From Ipomoea triloba (taxonomy: Eukaryota; Streptophyta; Magnoliopsida; Solanales; Convolvulaceae): DNA of 64,000 bases. The notes under the pieces were generated by a model that saw nothing but the letters and a program-made list of their open reading frames with translations, was not told the DNA's origin and made no database searches. This document shows, in pieces, positions 63,614-64,000 of the stretch (the first letter of the stretch is position 1; each line of letters begins with the position of its first letter). A program made the translations under genes and the position numbers. Where the stretch lies: contig NC_044930.1 in the NCBI RefSeq assembly GCF_003576645.1, positions 19,058,873-19,122,872 of the forward strand. The letters run 5' to 3'.

Positions 63614-64000
63614 TGTTGGTCCCAAGGGGATGGGGTACAAGTCTAGAGGGGGGGGGGGTGAATAGACTTGTATAAGATTTTGCAAATCTTTTTCGACTTC
63701 TCGTGTGTATTGGACTTAGGATGTTTAGGTCCGATACCTCACAAGATGAAGACAAAGTTTTATGCGCAGCGGAAAGGTTATCCCCTTTTAGTTAGCACGA
63801 GTTTGAGTTAGTTCGAGAGGTGCGGTTATATGCAGTGCAGTTCGAGAGTTAGATAGCGAGAGATAAAAGCAGAAAGTAAATGCGAGAGAGATTTTTAAGT
63901 GGTTCGGCCAACCCGCCTACATCCATTCTTCTTCCAGAAACTCCCTGGAAGGATTGCACTAAAACTTCCCTTTTTAGTACAATATCGAGCGCTTGAGCTT
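63614..64000 (+). mobile_element. LTR of the G-tract family, running off the window
   Basis: Starts TGTTGGTCCCAAGGGGATGG, CTAGAGGGGGGGGGG, TGAATAGACTTG and continues collinear with the complement of 19319-18935. The end lies outside the window, so it is unknown whether it is a solo LTR or belongs to a full element. Third copy of this family here. Confidence 0.8.

Overview
The window is repeat-dense nuclear DNA of a flowering plant, most likely a eudicot. It is AT-rich, has plant-type introns, and carries every major class of plant transposable element: L1 LINEs with a plant-type RNase H tail, MULEs with FAR1/SWIM transposase and Ulp1 protease genes, hAT relics, Helitron ends, SINEs, and Ty3/gypsy and copia-like LTRs. 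I cannot name the species. I see no unambiguous single-copy host gene with introns. The only host-like coding candidates are two small secreted-protein ORFs (about 1.7-1.9 kb and 41.8-42.1 kb), a broken SIAMESE-related cell-cycle inhibitor (4.5-4.7 kb), and two gene fragments carried inside a Pack-MULE (49.4-50.3 kb).

Layout. 0-9 kb: small ORFs, two SINEs, a MITE, and non-autonomous hAT elements with 8-bp target duplications, one of them containing a solo LTR. 9-21 kb: four solo LTRs, two Helitron 3' ends with a PIF1-helicase scrap, a MULE-type MITE and a decayed gypsy element. 21.3-33.7 kb: a large MULE with a FAR1/MULE/SWIM transposase gene (+) converging on a Ulp1 cysteine-protease gene (-). 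Its non-coding parts are filled with a short word (TGTGAAT) whose orientation mostly flips where the genes meet. An extra, error-rich copy of its middle sits around an assembly gap. 33.7-38 kb: a LINE fragment split by a small AT-rich virus-like insert, then a Tat/Ogre-type gypsy fragment and its LTR. 38-42 kb: a duplicated block around a FRS5-like transposase relic, plus a hAT element. 43.2-48.1 kb: a second, decayed MULE with the same transposase/Ulp1 plan. 48.1-49.2 kb: a MITE and a SINE.

49.24-55.81 kb is the best-resolved structure. A Pack-MULE with about 150-bp terminal inverted repeats and a perfect 9-bp target duplication holds a BIG GRAIN 1-like fragment and a LysM receptor-kinase (LYK4/5-like) fragment back to back. 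It was later split by a nearly intact 5.2-kb L1 LINE flanked by a perfect 18-bp duplication. A second LINE of the same broad family (56.1-60.5 kb, minus) keeps one reading frame across its whole ORF2 with three stop codons. 60.7-64 kb holds a palindromic MITE, a LINE scrap, a SINE-like segment, unassigned DNA and the start of another copy of the G-tract LTR.

Most of these genes do not cooperate in a pathway. The exceptions are the two MULE gene pairs (transposase plus Ulp1-type protease) and the LINE ORF1/ORF2 pair, each serving its own element's mobility. Family names rest on recognised motifs and the structural calls on terminal repeats and target duplications read from the sequence. No database search was possible.
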